Source: Neoaquamicrobium sediminum (GTDB taxonomy: Bacteria; Pseudomonadota; Alphaproteobacteria; Rhizobiales; Rhizobiaceae). Taken from it: 64,000 nucleotides of DNA. A program made the position numbers and the translations under genes. The notes below the pieces were generated by a model that was not told the origin of the DNA, did no database searches, and saw nothing but the letters and a program-made list of their open reading frames with translations. Positions 36,099-43,869 of this stretch are shown piece by piece (position 1 is the stretch's first letter; each line of letters starts with the position of its first letter). The stretch lies in NCBI RefSeq assembly GCF_013240295.1, contig NZ_JABETK010000005.1:1-64000 (forward strand), in the 5' to 3' direction.

Positions 36099-36569
36099 CT
36101 AGTGTTGTGACTCCAACGCTTGTTTCGCACGGGCGACTTTTTCGAGGATTTCGCCGGCAGACTTAGTCCAGATGGATGAAAGGCTTGGGATTGGCATTAT
36201 GGTTGTCCAGGTATTCCATGATGGCGCTCTCGAGTTCGGCGACGCTTTTGAAGGCACCGCGGCGGATGCGGTTTTGTGTGATCTCGGCGAAGAAGCGCTC
36301 AACCATGTTGAGCCAGGAAGCCGAGGTCGGCGTGAAGTGCAAATGGAAGCGCGGATGCGCCTTGAGCCAGCGCTTTACGGCCGGCGTCTTGTGGTTGGCA
36401 TAGTTGTCCACAACCAGATGGAGGTCGAGACCGGACGGTGTCTGATGATCGATCAGCTTGAGGAAGCGCAGGAACTCTCGATGCCGGTGACGTGGCATGC
36501 AGGTCCCTATAACCTTGCCGTCCAGCATGTTCAGCGCTGCGAACAGGGTCGTGGTGTCATTGCGCTTGT
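36099..36569 (-). pseudogene. IS630 transposase, C-terminal part (split by an IS110-type element)
   Basis: The minus-strand frame reads YKRNDTTTLFAALNMLDG, LDLHLVVDNYANHKTP (second Asp), FHLHFTPTSASWLNMVERFFAEI (Glu region) and NANPKPFI. After a frame change near 36170 it reads WTKSAGEILEKVARAKQALESQH, with the stop at 36099-36101. The matching N-terminal part lies at 41097-41707 on the same strand. The two halves join exactly if the 4.5-kb block 36572-41096 is removed, leaving one AG. Confidence 0.88.
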
Positions 36570-36642
36570 AGATGCTATGGGGCGCGCGCCGCGAGGGAAT
36601 GGCACCTTGGGCGCTGCAAACAACCAGCCGAGAGGTGCCCCC

Positions 36643-37803
36643 ATGCGACAGTTGAACGACTTGAGCAGATCGCTCGCCAAATTCGATCAAGATACTACCC
36701 TGATCGCGGTCATCGAGATGAGCCAATCGAGTTGGCTCGTTGCCGGAATTGTTCCAGGGATCGAGCGCCATCCTTTGAAGAAGCTGGCGGTCGACGAAGG
36801 CGTACTTCTGCAGCTCCTGCAACGTTGGCAAGATGAGGCCGTCCGAATAGGCCGCAAGATCGAACGCACCACCGTTGCTTTCGAGGCGGGCCGTGATGGC
36901 TTTTGGCTCGCCCGCTGGCTTCGGGCGCATGATATCGAAGCCTATGTGATCCACCCGACAAGTGTCGCCGTGTCGCGCGAGCACCGCCGGGCGAAGACGG
37001 ATCGGTTAGATACCGAACTCCTGAAGCGGGCATTCCTCGGCTGGCTGCGTGGTGAGCCTGATCACTGCAGCATGGCGGCGATCCCGACGATCGAAGAAGA
37101 AGATGCCAAGCGTCCGCACCGTGAGCGCGAGAGCCTGGTCGCCGAGCGCACCCGAATTGTGAATCGAATGAAGGGATGTCTGGCCCGGCTGGGAATCCGA
37201 ACCTTCAGGCCGACCCTGCAACGAGCAAAGAACCTTCTGGCGACACTGCGCACCCCCGAGGGTACGCCGTTGCCCCCAAATGCCTTAGCCGAGATGGGCC
37301 GTGATTTGGCCCGGCTGCATTTTGTCCAAGACCAGATCCATCAGATCGAGACTGCCCGCCTCGAAAGGTTGGAGCAGGCGCCGGACGAAAAATCGCATGT
37401 GATGGTGCGCCTCTTAGCTCGAGTCATTGGCGTCGGTATTGAGACGGCGGATATGCTCGTGCGTGAGGTTCTCTCCCGCAATTTGCGAGATCGACGAGCG
37501 GTGGCGCGCTACGCCGGTCTGACTGGAGCACCGGACGAGAGCGGCTCCAAGCGGCGAGAAAAGGGACTTGCCAGGGCCGGTAATGCTCGAGTGCGTCGTG
37601 GAATGATCCAACTGGCATGGCGCTTCCTCATGTTCCAGAAGGAAAGCGCCCTCGCGCATTGGTACCGCGGCCGGACGGTCGATGCCCGTCATGGCACGCG
37701 CAAGTCGCTGATTGTCGCCATGGCGCGCAAGCTGCTGATCGAATTATGGCGCTTCGTGACGACTGGCCAAGCGCCGGTCGGCGTCGAGCTGCGGCCTGCT
37801 TGA
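36643..37803 (+). CDS. IS110-family transposase (DEDD recombinase)
   Basis: A 386-residue transposase with the RuvC-like DEDD domain at the N-terminus (TTLIAVIEMSQSSWLVAGIVPG, FEAGRDGFWLARWL, HPTSVAVSREHRRAKTDRLD, LGWLRGEP) and a C-terminal serine-containing transposase-20 domain. That domain includes VIGVGIETADMLVREVLSRNL, VARYAGLTGAPDESGSKRREKGLARAGNARVRRG and HGTRKSLIVAMARKLLIELWRF. ATG at 36643 has AGAGGTG upstream. The frame is intact. Members of this family are guided to target and donor by a structured RNA encoded in a non-coding end of the element. Confidence 0.92.
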   Translation: MRQLNDLSRSLAKFDQDTTLIAVIEMSQSSWLVAGIVPGIERHPLKKLAVDEGVLLQLLQRWQDEAVRIGRKIERTTVAFEAGRDGFWLARWLRAHDIEAYVIHPTSVAVSREHRRAKTDRLDTELLKRAFLGWLRGEPDHCSMAAIPTIEEEDAKRPHRERESLVAERTRIVNRMKGCLARLGIRTFRPTLQRAKNLLATLRTPEGTPLPPNALAEMGRDLARLHFVQDQIHQIETARLERLEQAPDEKSHVMVRLLARVIGVGIETADMLVREVLSRNLRDRRAVARYAGLTGAPDESGSKRREKGLARAGNARVRRGMIQLAWRFLMFQKESALAHWYRGRTVDARHGTRKSLIVAMARKLLIELWRFVTTGQAPVGVELRPA

Positions 37804-38098
37804 ACCGGCGAGAATAAGAAAGCTTTCGGAGCCGCCCGGATATCGCTGGCATCCGATGACGATCCGAGGTGGTGGTGACCCGAACCCACGAATGGCTTGC
37901 ATGCCGCCTTGTAGAATGGGCCCACCGCTCCGGAGCTCAGCCGCCGATGCGCATTACTGCATCATGGTCCAGATCCTTTGGATCTACCGAATACAAGTAT
38001 GTGGCGCGAAGCTTCGCGCCAGTCGGCGAGCGCCCCTCAGATCGTTCACAAAATTGCGTCTCTGTCCGAACTACCGAAACAAGAAAGGAGCGCGACGA
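37804..38098 (+). ncRNA. Candidate bridge-RNA region in the right arm of the IS110-type element
   Basis: The 295 bp after the transposase contain no gene but two strong dyads: AGATCC-TTT-GGATCT at 37971-37985 and the 18-bp perfect palindrome GGCGCGAAGCTTCGCGCC at 38003-38020. IS1111-group elements are known to carry their guide RNA 3' of the transposase, and the long right arm fits. The arm continues after the IS66 insertion at 41064-41096. The RNA ends are not defined here. Confidence 0.4.
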
Positions 38099-38185
38099 GA
38101 TTAGACGTAAGCGGGTAAGCCACCCCACGTAGCGGTTTGTCGGTTTGAGGCTCATTTTCGTGGTGAGAATCACGAGGAGAGTCAT

Positions 38186-38591
38186 ATGAGCGACAGGGTG
38201 GGTCAGGTTCGGACCTTCGAGGTTTTGACGGCAACGGCGGTGTCATCGCGTCGGACGCCTCGCCATTGGTCGGATGATGAGAAGGCGCGGCTGGTCGCGG
38301 AGGCGTTTTCGCCGGGAAGCACGGTAGCAGAGGTCGCCCGCTCTTATGAGCTGGACGTGTCCCAACTCTATACGTGGCGGAGGAAGGCGCTGTCCTCGGG
38401 GGCGATCGCGCCGTTGGCGGTGCCCTTGTGTGGGCGTGGTGGCTCGGCGACCGATCCGGTGAAGTTCACGCGCTTTGACGCGGGCGCCAGCGCCGGTGGA
38501 GCTTGTGGTGAGCGATGTCGTTGTGCGGGTCGGCGAGGATATTGCACTGGATCGGTTGGCCGGGATTATCCGGGCGGTGCGCCAGGCATGA
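38186..38591 (+). CDS. tnpA: IS66 accessory protein TnpA, one frame break
   Basis: A helix-turn-helix protein (HWSDDEKARLVAEAFSPGSTVAEVARSYELDVSQLYTWRRK) required for IS66 transposition. The frame breaks near 38495. The inverted duplicate at 40645-41063 has two extra bases there (AGCGCGGCGG instead of AGCGCCGG), and with them the frame continues AVELVVSDVVVRVGEDIALDRLAGIIRAVRQA to a stop at 38589-38591. ATG at 38186 has GAGGAG upstream. The stop overlaps the tnpB start, as usual. Confidence 0.88.
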
Positions 38592-38932
38592 TCGCGTCGG
38601 GCGTTGTGGTTTACGTGTCGGCGCAGCCTGTAGACTTCCGCAAGGGAGCGGCGTCCCTGATGGCGCTGGTGAGGGATAGTGGTCTCGACCCGTTTTCCGG
38701 GGCGCTTCATGTGTTCCGATCGAAGCGGGCGGACCGGGTTCGCATCGTGTGGTGGGATGGCAGCGGGGTGTGCCTCTATGCGAAGGTTTTGGAGGAAAAC
38801 AGCTTCTGCTGGCCGGGCGTATCGGCGGCGCGGCTGCGTCTGGACCATTCGCAACTGATGGCGCTTCTGGCCGGTCTGGACTGGAAGAAGATCCGTCCTG
38901 CGCGGATCAAACGCCCGCTGCTGACGGGGTGA
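38588..38932 (+). CDS. tnpB: IS66 accessory protein TnpB
   Basis: A 114-residue Orf2-family protein with the diagnostic QPVDFRKGAASLMALVRDSGLDPFSG and FRSKRADRVRIVWWDGSGVCLYAKVLE motifs, ending WKKIRPARIKRP. ATG at 38588 overlaps the tnpA stop by 4 bp, so translation is coupled. It is required for IS66 transposition, but its molecular role is not known. Confidence 0.92.
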   Translation: MIASGVVVYVSAQPVDFRKGAASLMALVRDSGLDPFSGALHVFRSKRADRVRIVWWDGSGVCLYAKVLEENSFCWPGVSAARLRLDHSQLMALLAGLDWKKIRPARIKRPLLTG

Positions 38933-39005
38933 AATCGCCTCTCGGATGGCCGCTCAAAATCGGCTGAACCCATTGGAAAATCGGGCGTTTTGTTCTACTC
39001 CCTCT

Positions 39006-40636
39006 ATGGTTTTATCCGTTGCCGAACTGCCGGACGACATCGACGCGCTGAAGGCGATGATCCAGGTAATGGCGCGAGAACACGCTGAAATTGCGCGTGG
39101 GAGTGCAGCTCAGTTGGACGCAGCGAAGGCGGAGATCGCCCGGCTGAAGGCGGTCGAGGCGGCGGCCAACGAACGGATCGCCAACCTGACGACGATCATG
39201 AATGTCCTGCAGCGCGCGCAACATGGCACGCGGTCGGAGCGGTTGCGGCTTGCCGCCGATGACGAGCAGGTGGCCTTCGCCTTCGAGGAGGTGGAGACGG
39301 GGCTTGCGGCGATCCAGAGCGAGCTCGACCGCGCTGCCGGCAACAAGCCGAAACGCGCGCCGCGTCCTCGGAAAGGCTTTGCCGCTCACCTCGAACGCAT
39401 CGAGGAGGTCATCGAGCCGGAAATCCCTGCCGAATGCGCGGGCCTTGAAAAGATTCTGATCGGCGAGGATCGCTCCGAGCGGCTCGACGTCGTGCCGCCG
39501 AAGTTCCGGGTCATTGTCACGCGCCGCCCCAAATACGCCTTCCGTGGGCATGATGGTGTGGTCCAGGCGCTGGCGCCGGCGCATATCATCGAATGCGGTC
39601 TGCCGACGGAGCAACTGCTCGCCTATATCGCCGTCTCCAAATATGCCGACGGCCTGCCGCTCTACCGGCAGGAGGCGATCTATCTGCGCGATGGCGTCGA
39701 GATCAGCCGGAACCAGATGGCTCAATGGATGGGGCATCTGGGCTTCGAGCTTCAGATATGCGCCGATTACATCCTGGAACTGGTCAAGGAGGGCGAAAGG
39801 GTCTTCGCCGACGAAACGACATTGCCGACCCTTGTACCCGGCTCCGGCAAGGCCATGACGGCCTGGCTCTGGGCTTACGCACGCGACGATCGCCCCTATG
39901 GCGGAACCAGCCCGCCAATGGTCGCCTATCGCTTCGAGGACAGTCGTGGTGCGGAATGCGTGGCGCGCCATCTCACCGGTTTTAGCGGCGTCCTTCAGGT
40001 GGATGGCTATACTGCCTATACGAGCCTCGCCAAGGCGCGGGCCAGGCTTGGCAGCAATCAGGCGATCCAGCTCGCCGGGTGCTGGGCGCATCTGAGGCGA
40101 AAGTTCTACGATCTGCACATCAGCGGCGTCTCGCAGGCCGCGACCGATACGGTCGTCGCCATGAGCGCGCTGTGGAAGGTCGAGGATGAGGTTCGCGGCC
40201 AGAATGCCGAAACCAGAGTGGCGCTGCGGCAGGCAAAGTCCGCGGCCATCGTCACCGGCCTCTTCGGCCTGTGGGAGAAGGAACTGCGCAAAATCTCCGG
40301 AAAATCCAAAACCGCTGAGGCCATCCGCTATGCGCTCTCCCGGCGCGAGGCGCTGGAGTGGTTCCTGACCGATGGCCGTATCGAGATCGACTCCAACATT
40401 GTCGAACGCGCAATCAGGCCCCAGACAATTACGCGAAAGAATAGCCTGTTCGCCGGTAGCGAGGGGGTGGACGAACCTGGGCAACACTGGCCACGCTTCT
40501 TCAGACCTGCAAAATGAACGGCGTCGATCCGCTTGCCTGGCTCACCCAGACCTTAAGCCGCATCGCTCAAGCATGGCCGGCCACCGAAATCGAAGCCCTC
40601 ATGCCCTGGAACTTCAGCCCTGACGCCATCGGCTGA
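39006..40636 (+). CDS. tnpC: IS66-family transposase TnpC, one frame break
   Basis: The large DDE transposase, about 543 residues after repair. An N-terminal coiled-coil region (HAEIARGSAAQLDAAKAEIARLKAVEAAAN) is followed by a zinc-finger-like part, then the catalytic region: VFADETTLPTLVPGSGK (first Asp), FSGVLQVDGYTAYTSLA (second Asp), CWAHLRRKFYDLH, and DGRIEIDSNIVERAIRPQTITRKNSLFAGSEG (Glu). A break at the G5 run 40463-40467 is repaired by one G, giving RTWATLATLLQTCKMNGVDPLAWL and a stop at 40634-40636. ATG at 39006 is the first with family sequence. An in-frame ATG at 38946 is possible. Confidence 0.9.
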
Positions 40637-40644
40637 CCGCTTAC

Positions 40645-41063
40645 CAACGACATCGCTCACCACAAGCTCCACCGCCGCGCTGGCGCCCGCGTCAAAGCGC
40701 GTGAACTTCACCGGATCGGTCGCCGAGCCACCACGCCCACACAAGGGCACCGCCAACGGCGCGATCGCCCCCGAGGACAGCGCCTTCCTCCGCCACGTAT
40801 AGAGTTGGGACACGTCCAGCTCATAAGAGCGGGCGACCTCTGCTACCGTGCTTCCCGGCGAAAACGCCTCCGCGACCAGCCGCGCCTTCTCATCATCCGA
40901 CCAATGGCGAGGCGTCCGACGCGATGACACCGCCGTTGCCGTCAAAACCTCGAAGGTCCGAACCTGACCCACCCTGTCGCTCATATGACTCTCCTCGTGA
41001 TTCTCACCACGAAAATGAGCCTCAAACCGACAAACCGCTACGTGGGGTGGCTTACCCGCTTAC
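40645..41063 (-). repeat. Inverted duplicate of the IS66 left end with truncated tnpA
   Basis: These 419 bp are the reverse complement of 38107-38523 apart from two additional bases, and directly abut the right end of the complete IS66. They contain the first part of tnpA (start at 40984, minus strand), cut after SDVV. The copy gives an internal standard showing that the plus-strand tnpA lacks two bases. It also means the outer inverted repeats of the unit are about 418 bp long. Confidence 0.92.
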
Positions 41064-41096
41064 GATTAGACCTTGACTTCAAAATCCCCATACAAG

Positions 41097-41707
41097 TCAT
41101 GGGTCATGGTGCCGGCGCGGCCCTTCTTTATGGGCAAGCCCGGTTGGGTCCGGTCGAGGGCCTGGATCTGGCTCTTTTCGTCGACGCAAAGCACCAGCGC
41201 CTTGTCGGGCGGATTGAGATAGAGCCCGACCACGTCCTCTACCTTCGCGGCGAAGTTCTTGTCGCGCGAGACCTTGAACGTCTTGACCCGATGCGGCTTG
41301 AGTCCGTGCGCCTGCCAGATCCGCTGCACGCTGCTGTAAGAGATACCTGTCGCCCTCGCCATGCTGCGCAGGCTCCAATGGGTTGCATTCGGCGGCTTCT
41401 CGTGCAGCGTCATGTGCACCACTTGCTTGACCGTCTCAGCCGCCAGCGGCTTGACCCGCGACGGGCGGGTCGCATCCTTCAGCAGCCCGTCCACTCCCTT
41501 TGCCATATAGCGGCGGCGCCAACGGCGTACCGTAAGCAGGCTCTTGCCGACCGCCGCCGCAATTCCCTCCGCCGTCAGCCCGTCGCCAGCCAGCAACACG
41601 ATCCGCGCTCTCCAGATTACCTTCTGCGGCGTGTTTCGATCACGAACCAGTCGCCCCAGTCGTTCACGATCGGCTGCGCCGATCGAAATCAGCTCGATCT
41701 TTCTCAT
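41097..41707 (-). pseudogene. IS630 transposase, N-terminal part
   Basis: The minus-strand frame from ATG 41707 reads MRKIELISIGAADRERLGRL, the helix-turn-helix domain DGLTAEGIAAAVGKSLLTVRRWRRRYMAKG, and LCVDEKSQIQALDRTQPGLP (first Asp of the DDE). It ends in GTMTHD at 41097, where the IS110-type element begins. The C-terminal continuation YKRNDTTTLFAAL lies at 36569, which shows that one gene was split by insertion. Confidence 0.9.
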
Positions 41708-41766
41708 TGGCGCGGACTCGCAGGTTCACGCCAATTTGTGAATCGTGAGTCAGCAACAAAACACTA

Positions 41767-41975
41767 GATCGCCCGCATCGACAGGAAATCCCAACATCAT
41801 GGAAGCTGACGGATCTGGTCATTACCGCAGGTGTTCGCGGCATCCTATTCCCGTTACTGCGTCACGCCGGCGGAACAAATCTCGTGGACTTCCGGCCAAC
41901 CTTGTCGGCGGCGACAAGGTCGCGGTCCATGATCCCGATCACCGGCTGCCGCAGAACCAATCATCATGGCCATGA
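41767..41975 (+). pseudogene. RES-domain toxin gene, 3' part
   Basis: Right after the IS630 edge the plus strand reads IARIDRK, SWKLTDLVITAGVRGILFPLLRHAGGTNLV and, in a shifted frame, PANLVGGDKVAVHDPDHRLPQNQSSWP with the stop at 41975. This is the conserved C-terminus of RES-domain proteins. It continues the 5' part at 34286-34560 and shows that the flanks of the IS nest were once adjacent. Confidence 0.75.
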
Positions 41976-42009
41976 GTTCGTAGCTGCCGTTGAGCTCGTA
42001 ACCATCCGC

Positions 42010-42732
42010 TCAAGGCATCCGGTCCTCAACGAGATCGGCTTGTTCTTCGATTTCATCCTCGACGCTCGCCAACCCCGCTGGAATATCTCCGGCCAGCAGC
42101 TTTTCCTTGCTGAGCAGGCCCGCATCCTCAAGCGCCTCAAAATCCGGCAGATCACGCAGCGTGTCGAGCCCGAACTCGAGCAGGAATTCTTTGGTCGTCA
42201 CGTAGGTGTAGGGGGCGCCAGGGGTCGGGCTGCGTGGTCCCGAGGCGATCAGACCGGCGCCACGCAAATGGCCGATCAGGTCGCGGCTGATCTCCTTGCC
42301 GAAGAAGGACGACAGCTCAGCGCGGGTAATGGGCTGGAAGTAGGCGATTGTCATCAGCGCCAGCACCTCGGATTGCGTGAGGTCGACGGCACGCTCGCTC
42401 GTGCCCAACGCCGCGCGAATAGCATCGCCGTAGACAGGGCGCGTCAGGTGCTTCCAGCCGCCGGCGACGGCAACCAGATCGTAGGGACGGCCGCGCAGTT
42501 CCTCGCGGATGTCTGCGATGAGAAGATCGATGCTGCAGCTTTTTCCGACGATGCGGGCGAGCGTTTCGCGTGTGACCGGTTCGCTCGCCGCGAAGATCGT
42601 TGCCTCGACGCGGTGCATCCATTCCCGCCAGCGGGCTTCCGGCGGCAGGTGATCCAGTTCCCGGTCAAACAAACTTTCGTCTGGCCGGCGTTTCGTTCGT
42701 CTCGCGCGCGTCGCCTCGGCCATGATCGTCAC
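42010..42732 (-). CDS. ScpB-like protein (SMC-Scp complex subunit B family)
   Basis: A protein of about 240 residues with tandem winged-helix domains of the ScpB type: WREWMHRVEATIFAASEPVTRETLARIVG, SIDLLIADIREELRGRPYDLVAVAGGWKHLTR, then TQSEVLALMTIAYFQPITRAELSSFFGKEISRDLIGHLRGAGLI and the C-terminal LEFGLDTLRDLPDFEALEDAGLL. ScpB normally bridges ScpA and SMC in chromosome condensation, but neither partner is in this window. The start is probably GTG at 42732 in a GTGA overlap with the DUF1403 stop, with ATG at 42723 as an alternative. It is co-transcribed with DUF1403 and may act in plasmid organisation or be a repurposed regulator. Confidence 0.88.
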   Translation of the reverse strand: MTIMAEATRARRTKRRPDESLFDRELDHLPPEARWREWMHRVEATIFAASEPVTRETLARIVGKSCSIDLLIADIREELRGRPYDLVAVAGGWKHLTRPVYGDAIRAALGTSERAVDLTQSEVLALMTIAYFQPITRAELSSFFGKEISRDLIGHLRGAGLIASGPRSPTPGAPYTYVTTKEFLLEFGLDTLRDLPDFEALEDAGLLSKEKLLAGDIPAGLASVEDEIEEQADLVEDRMP

Positions 42733-43744
42733 AGTCCGTAGATGCGGAAGGTCGGGCGGCCGGAGAGCTCGCGCACGGCGCCGAACTCGACCAGCCGGTC
42801 GAACAGGCGGCGCAGGCCGCGATCGCTCATGCCGGCGATCTTTTCCGAGGCAACGATCGCATCATCGGACAGCAGCTTGTCGACAACCGCGTCCGCTGCC
42901 TTGGCTCTAAGTTTTGGCGCCACGGCGAGCAGCCGATCGGCTCGACGCCCGAGTTCGGCGGACAGATCGATCGCGCGCAATGCGGCGCGCGCCTGCGCGG
43001 CAAGCAAACCTTTCGCGCGCTCAAGATGTGTCTCAGTGCTTGTCGCCCCGGAGCCAGTTGTTGGTCGACGCAGGCGAGCGCTTGCGCCCACGGCTGCTTC
43101 GGCGCCGAGCAGCGGCACCGAATGCGCCCAACCCAGCCGTTGCGCCAGCAGGGCATCGGCGAGCCAGGCTCCGACGGTGCGGTCGAAGGCGTGGCGTTCG
43201 GCAGCGATGAACGCGCCGGTCAGCATGCCGACTGTCCCATCACAGGCGCCGAGCTGCCGAAGCTCGTCTGCCAGATCATTGACCACCTCCTCATCCGGGG
43301 CGTAGCTGAACTCTCCCAACACCGCAGCGAGGCTTTTCGCCGTAAGCAGATCCCCCGCGGGCCGGGCTGCCAGGCGGCGCCAGGCAAGGAGCAAACGGCC
43401 AGCGGGGCCGACGTCGTCACCGGCTTTCGTCAGGAGCACGGCGTCGCGCAGGGCGGCCTCGTCCTCGATTCGGCCCGCCTGTTTCATCGTTGCCGCGGCC
43501 GCCGAAAGCGCCAGGCGCTGCCGCCAGGCACCGGCCCAGCGCTCGTGCCGGCGCACGACCTGATCGAGGAGGCAGATGGCGGCGCCGGCGGCCAGCGCGA
43601 CGTCCTCAAAGTCTTTTTTGCAAGGGATTGCGCGTCGGGAACGGCACGCCGCAGCCAGGTCGGTATGGTCGCGACGGGGTCGACGAGAGTGGCGCCGGGG
43701 ATCGCGGCGTGTCGAGCCAGTGAAGGTCTGGGCCGGCGAATCAT
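42729..43744 (-). CDS. DUF1403 family protein, one frame break
   Basis: A protein of about 339 residues, unknown in function, resembling DUF1403. It reads VATIPTWLRRAVPDAQSLAKK, then DFEDVALAAGAAICLLDQVVRRHERWAGAWRQRLALSAA, RIEDEAALRDAVLLTKAGDDVGPAGRLLLAWRRLA and, at the C-terminus, a winged-helix-like SDRGLRRLFDRLVEFGAVRELSGRPTFRIYGL. A frame break lies in a T6 run at 43614-43619, and one more base joins the two parts. ATG at 43744. It overlaps the ScpB-like gene and is divergent from the integrase across a 125-bp control region. Helical throughout, with no catalytic motif that I can see. Confidence 0.8.
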
Positions 43745-43817
43745 GGCCAACAGGATGAATCACGGCGGCGCTTTTGGCAATCCGAGTAACCGAAAACCGC
43801 CGCGCCTGTCTGTGTCG

Positions 43818-43844
43818 TATAATGCCCGATAATCTTGCATTATC
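43818..43844. promoter_or_regulatory. Promoter and dyad between DUF1403 and the integrase
   Basis: A consensus TATAAT (43818-43823, plus strand) is followed by the palindrome GATAAT-CTTGC-ATTATC at 43828-43844, 25 bp before the integrase start. The dyad would lie near the transcription start and could be an operator for one of the two divergent units. No clear -35 box is seen at the expected distance. Confidence 0.5.
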
Positions 43845-43869
43845 GTTCGTTTTCGTCTTTATAGACAGA

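Larger units (their letters stand above)
38107..41063 (+). mobile_element. IS66-family derivative with an inverted second copy of its left end
   Basis: The outer block of 2,957 bp is flanked by a perfect 8-bp duplication GATTAGAC (38099-38106 and 41064-41071), the IS66-type target-site length. A complete IS66 (38107-40644) has the ends GTAAGCGG and CCGCTTAC. Immediately after its right end, 40645-41063 is an inverted copy of 38107-38523, so the right terminus of the transposed unit is a second left end. The duplication shows the whole block moved as one unit. Confidence 0.9.
36572..41096 (+). mobile_element. IS110-family element (IS1111-like), itself carrying an IS66 insertion
   Basis: Junctions were set by rebuilding the IS630 transposase reading frame across it. 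The dinucleotide AG occurs at both edges (36570-36571 and 41095-41096), equal to CT on the other strand, the core seen for bridge-RNA recombinases. Subterminal inverted repeats TATGGGG (36576-36582) and CCCCATA (41086-41092) lie close to the edges, a feature of the IS1111 group. Without the IS66 block the element is about 1.56 kb, with a 26-nt left arm beyond its transposase ribosome binding region and a non-coding right arm of about 330 bp. Confidence 0.8.
36102..41764 (-). mobile_element. IS630-family element expanded by nested insertions
   Basis: The element is bounded by TA dinucleotides (36100-36101 and 41765-41766), the target duplication of the IS630/Tc1 superfamily. Its ends are related inverted sequences: GTGTTGTGACTCC on the left, and on the right GTGTTTTGTTGCTGACTC read in reverse complement. 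Without the inner block 36572-41096 it would be about 1.1 kb with one transposase gene on the minus strand. It interrupts a RES-domain gene whose parts flank it. Confidence 0.8.

Noticed and set aside
40553..40984. Second complete tnpA gene on the minus strand
   Set aside because: The frame is an inverted copy of the first 417 bp of IS66 and runs into the tnpC end in antisense, so it is a truncated duplicate and not a separate functional gene.
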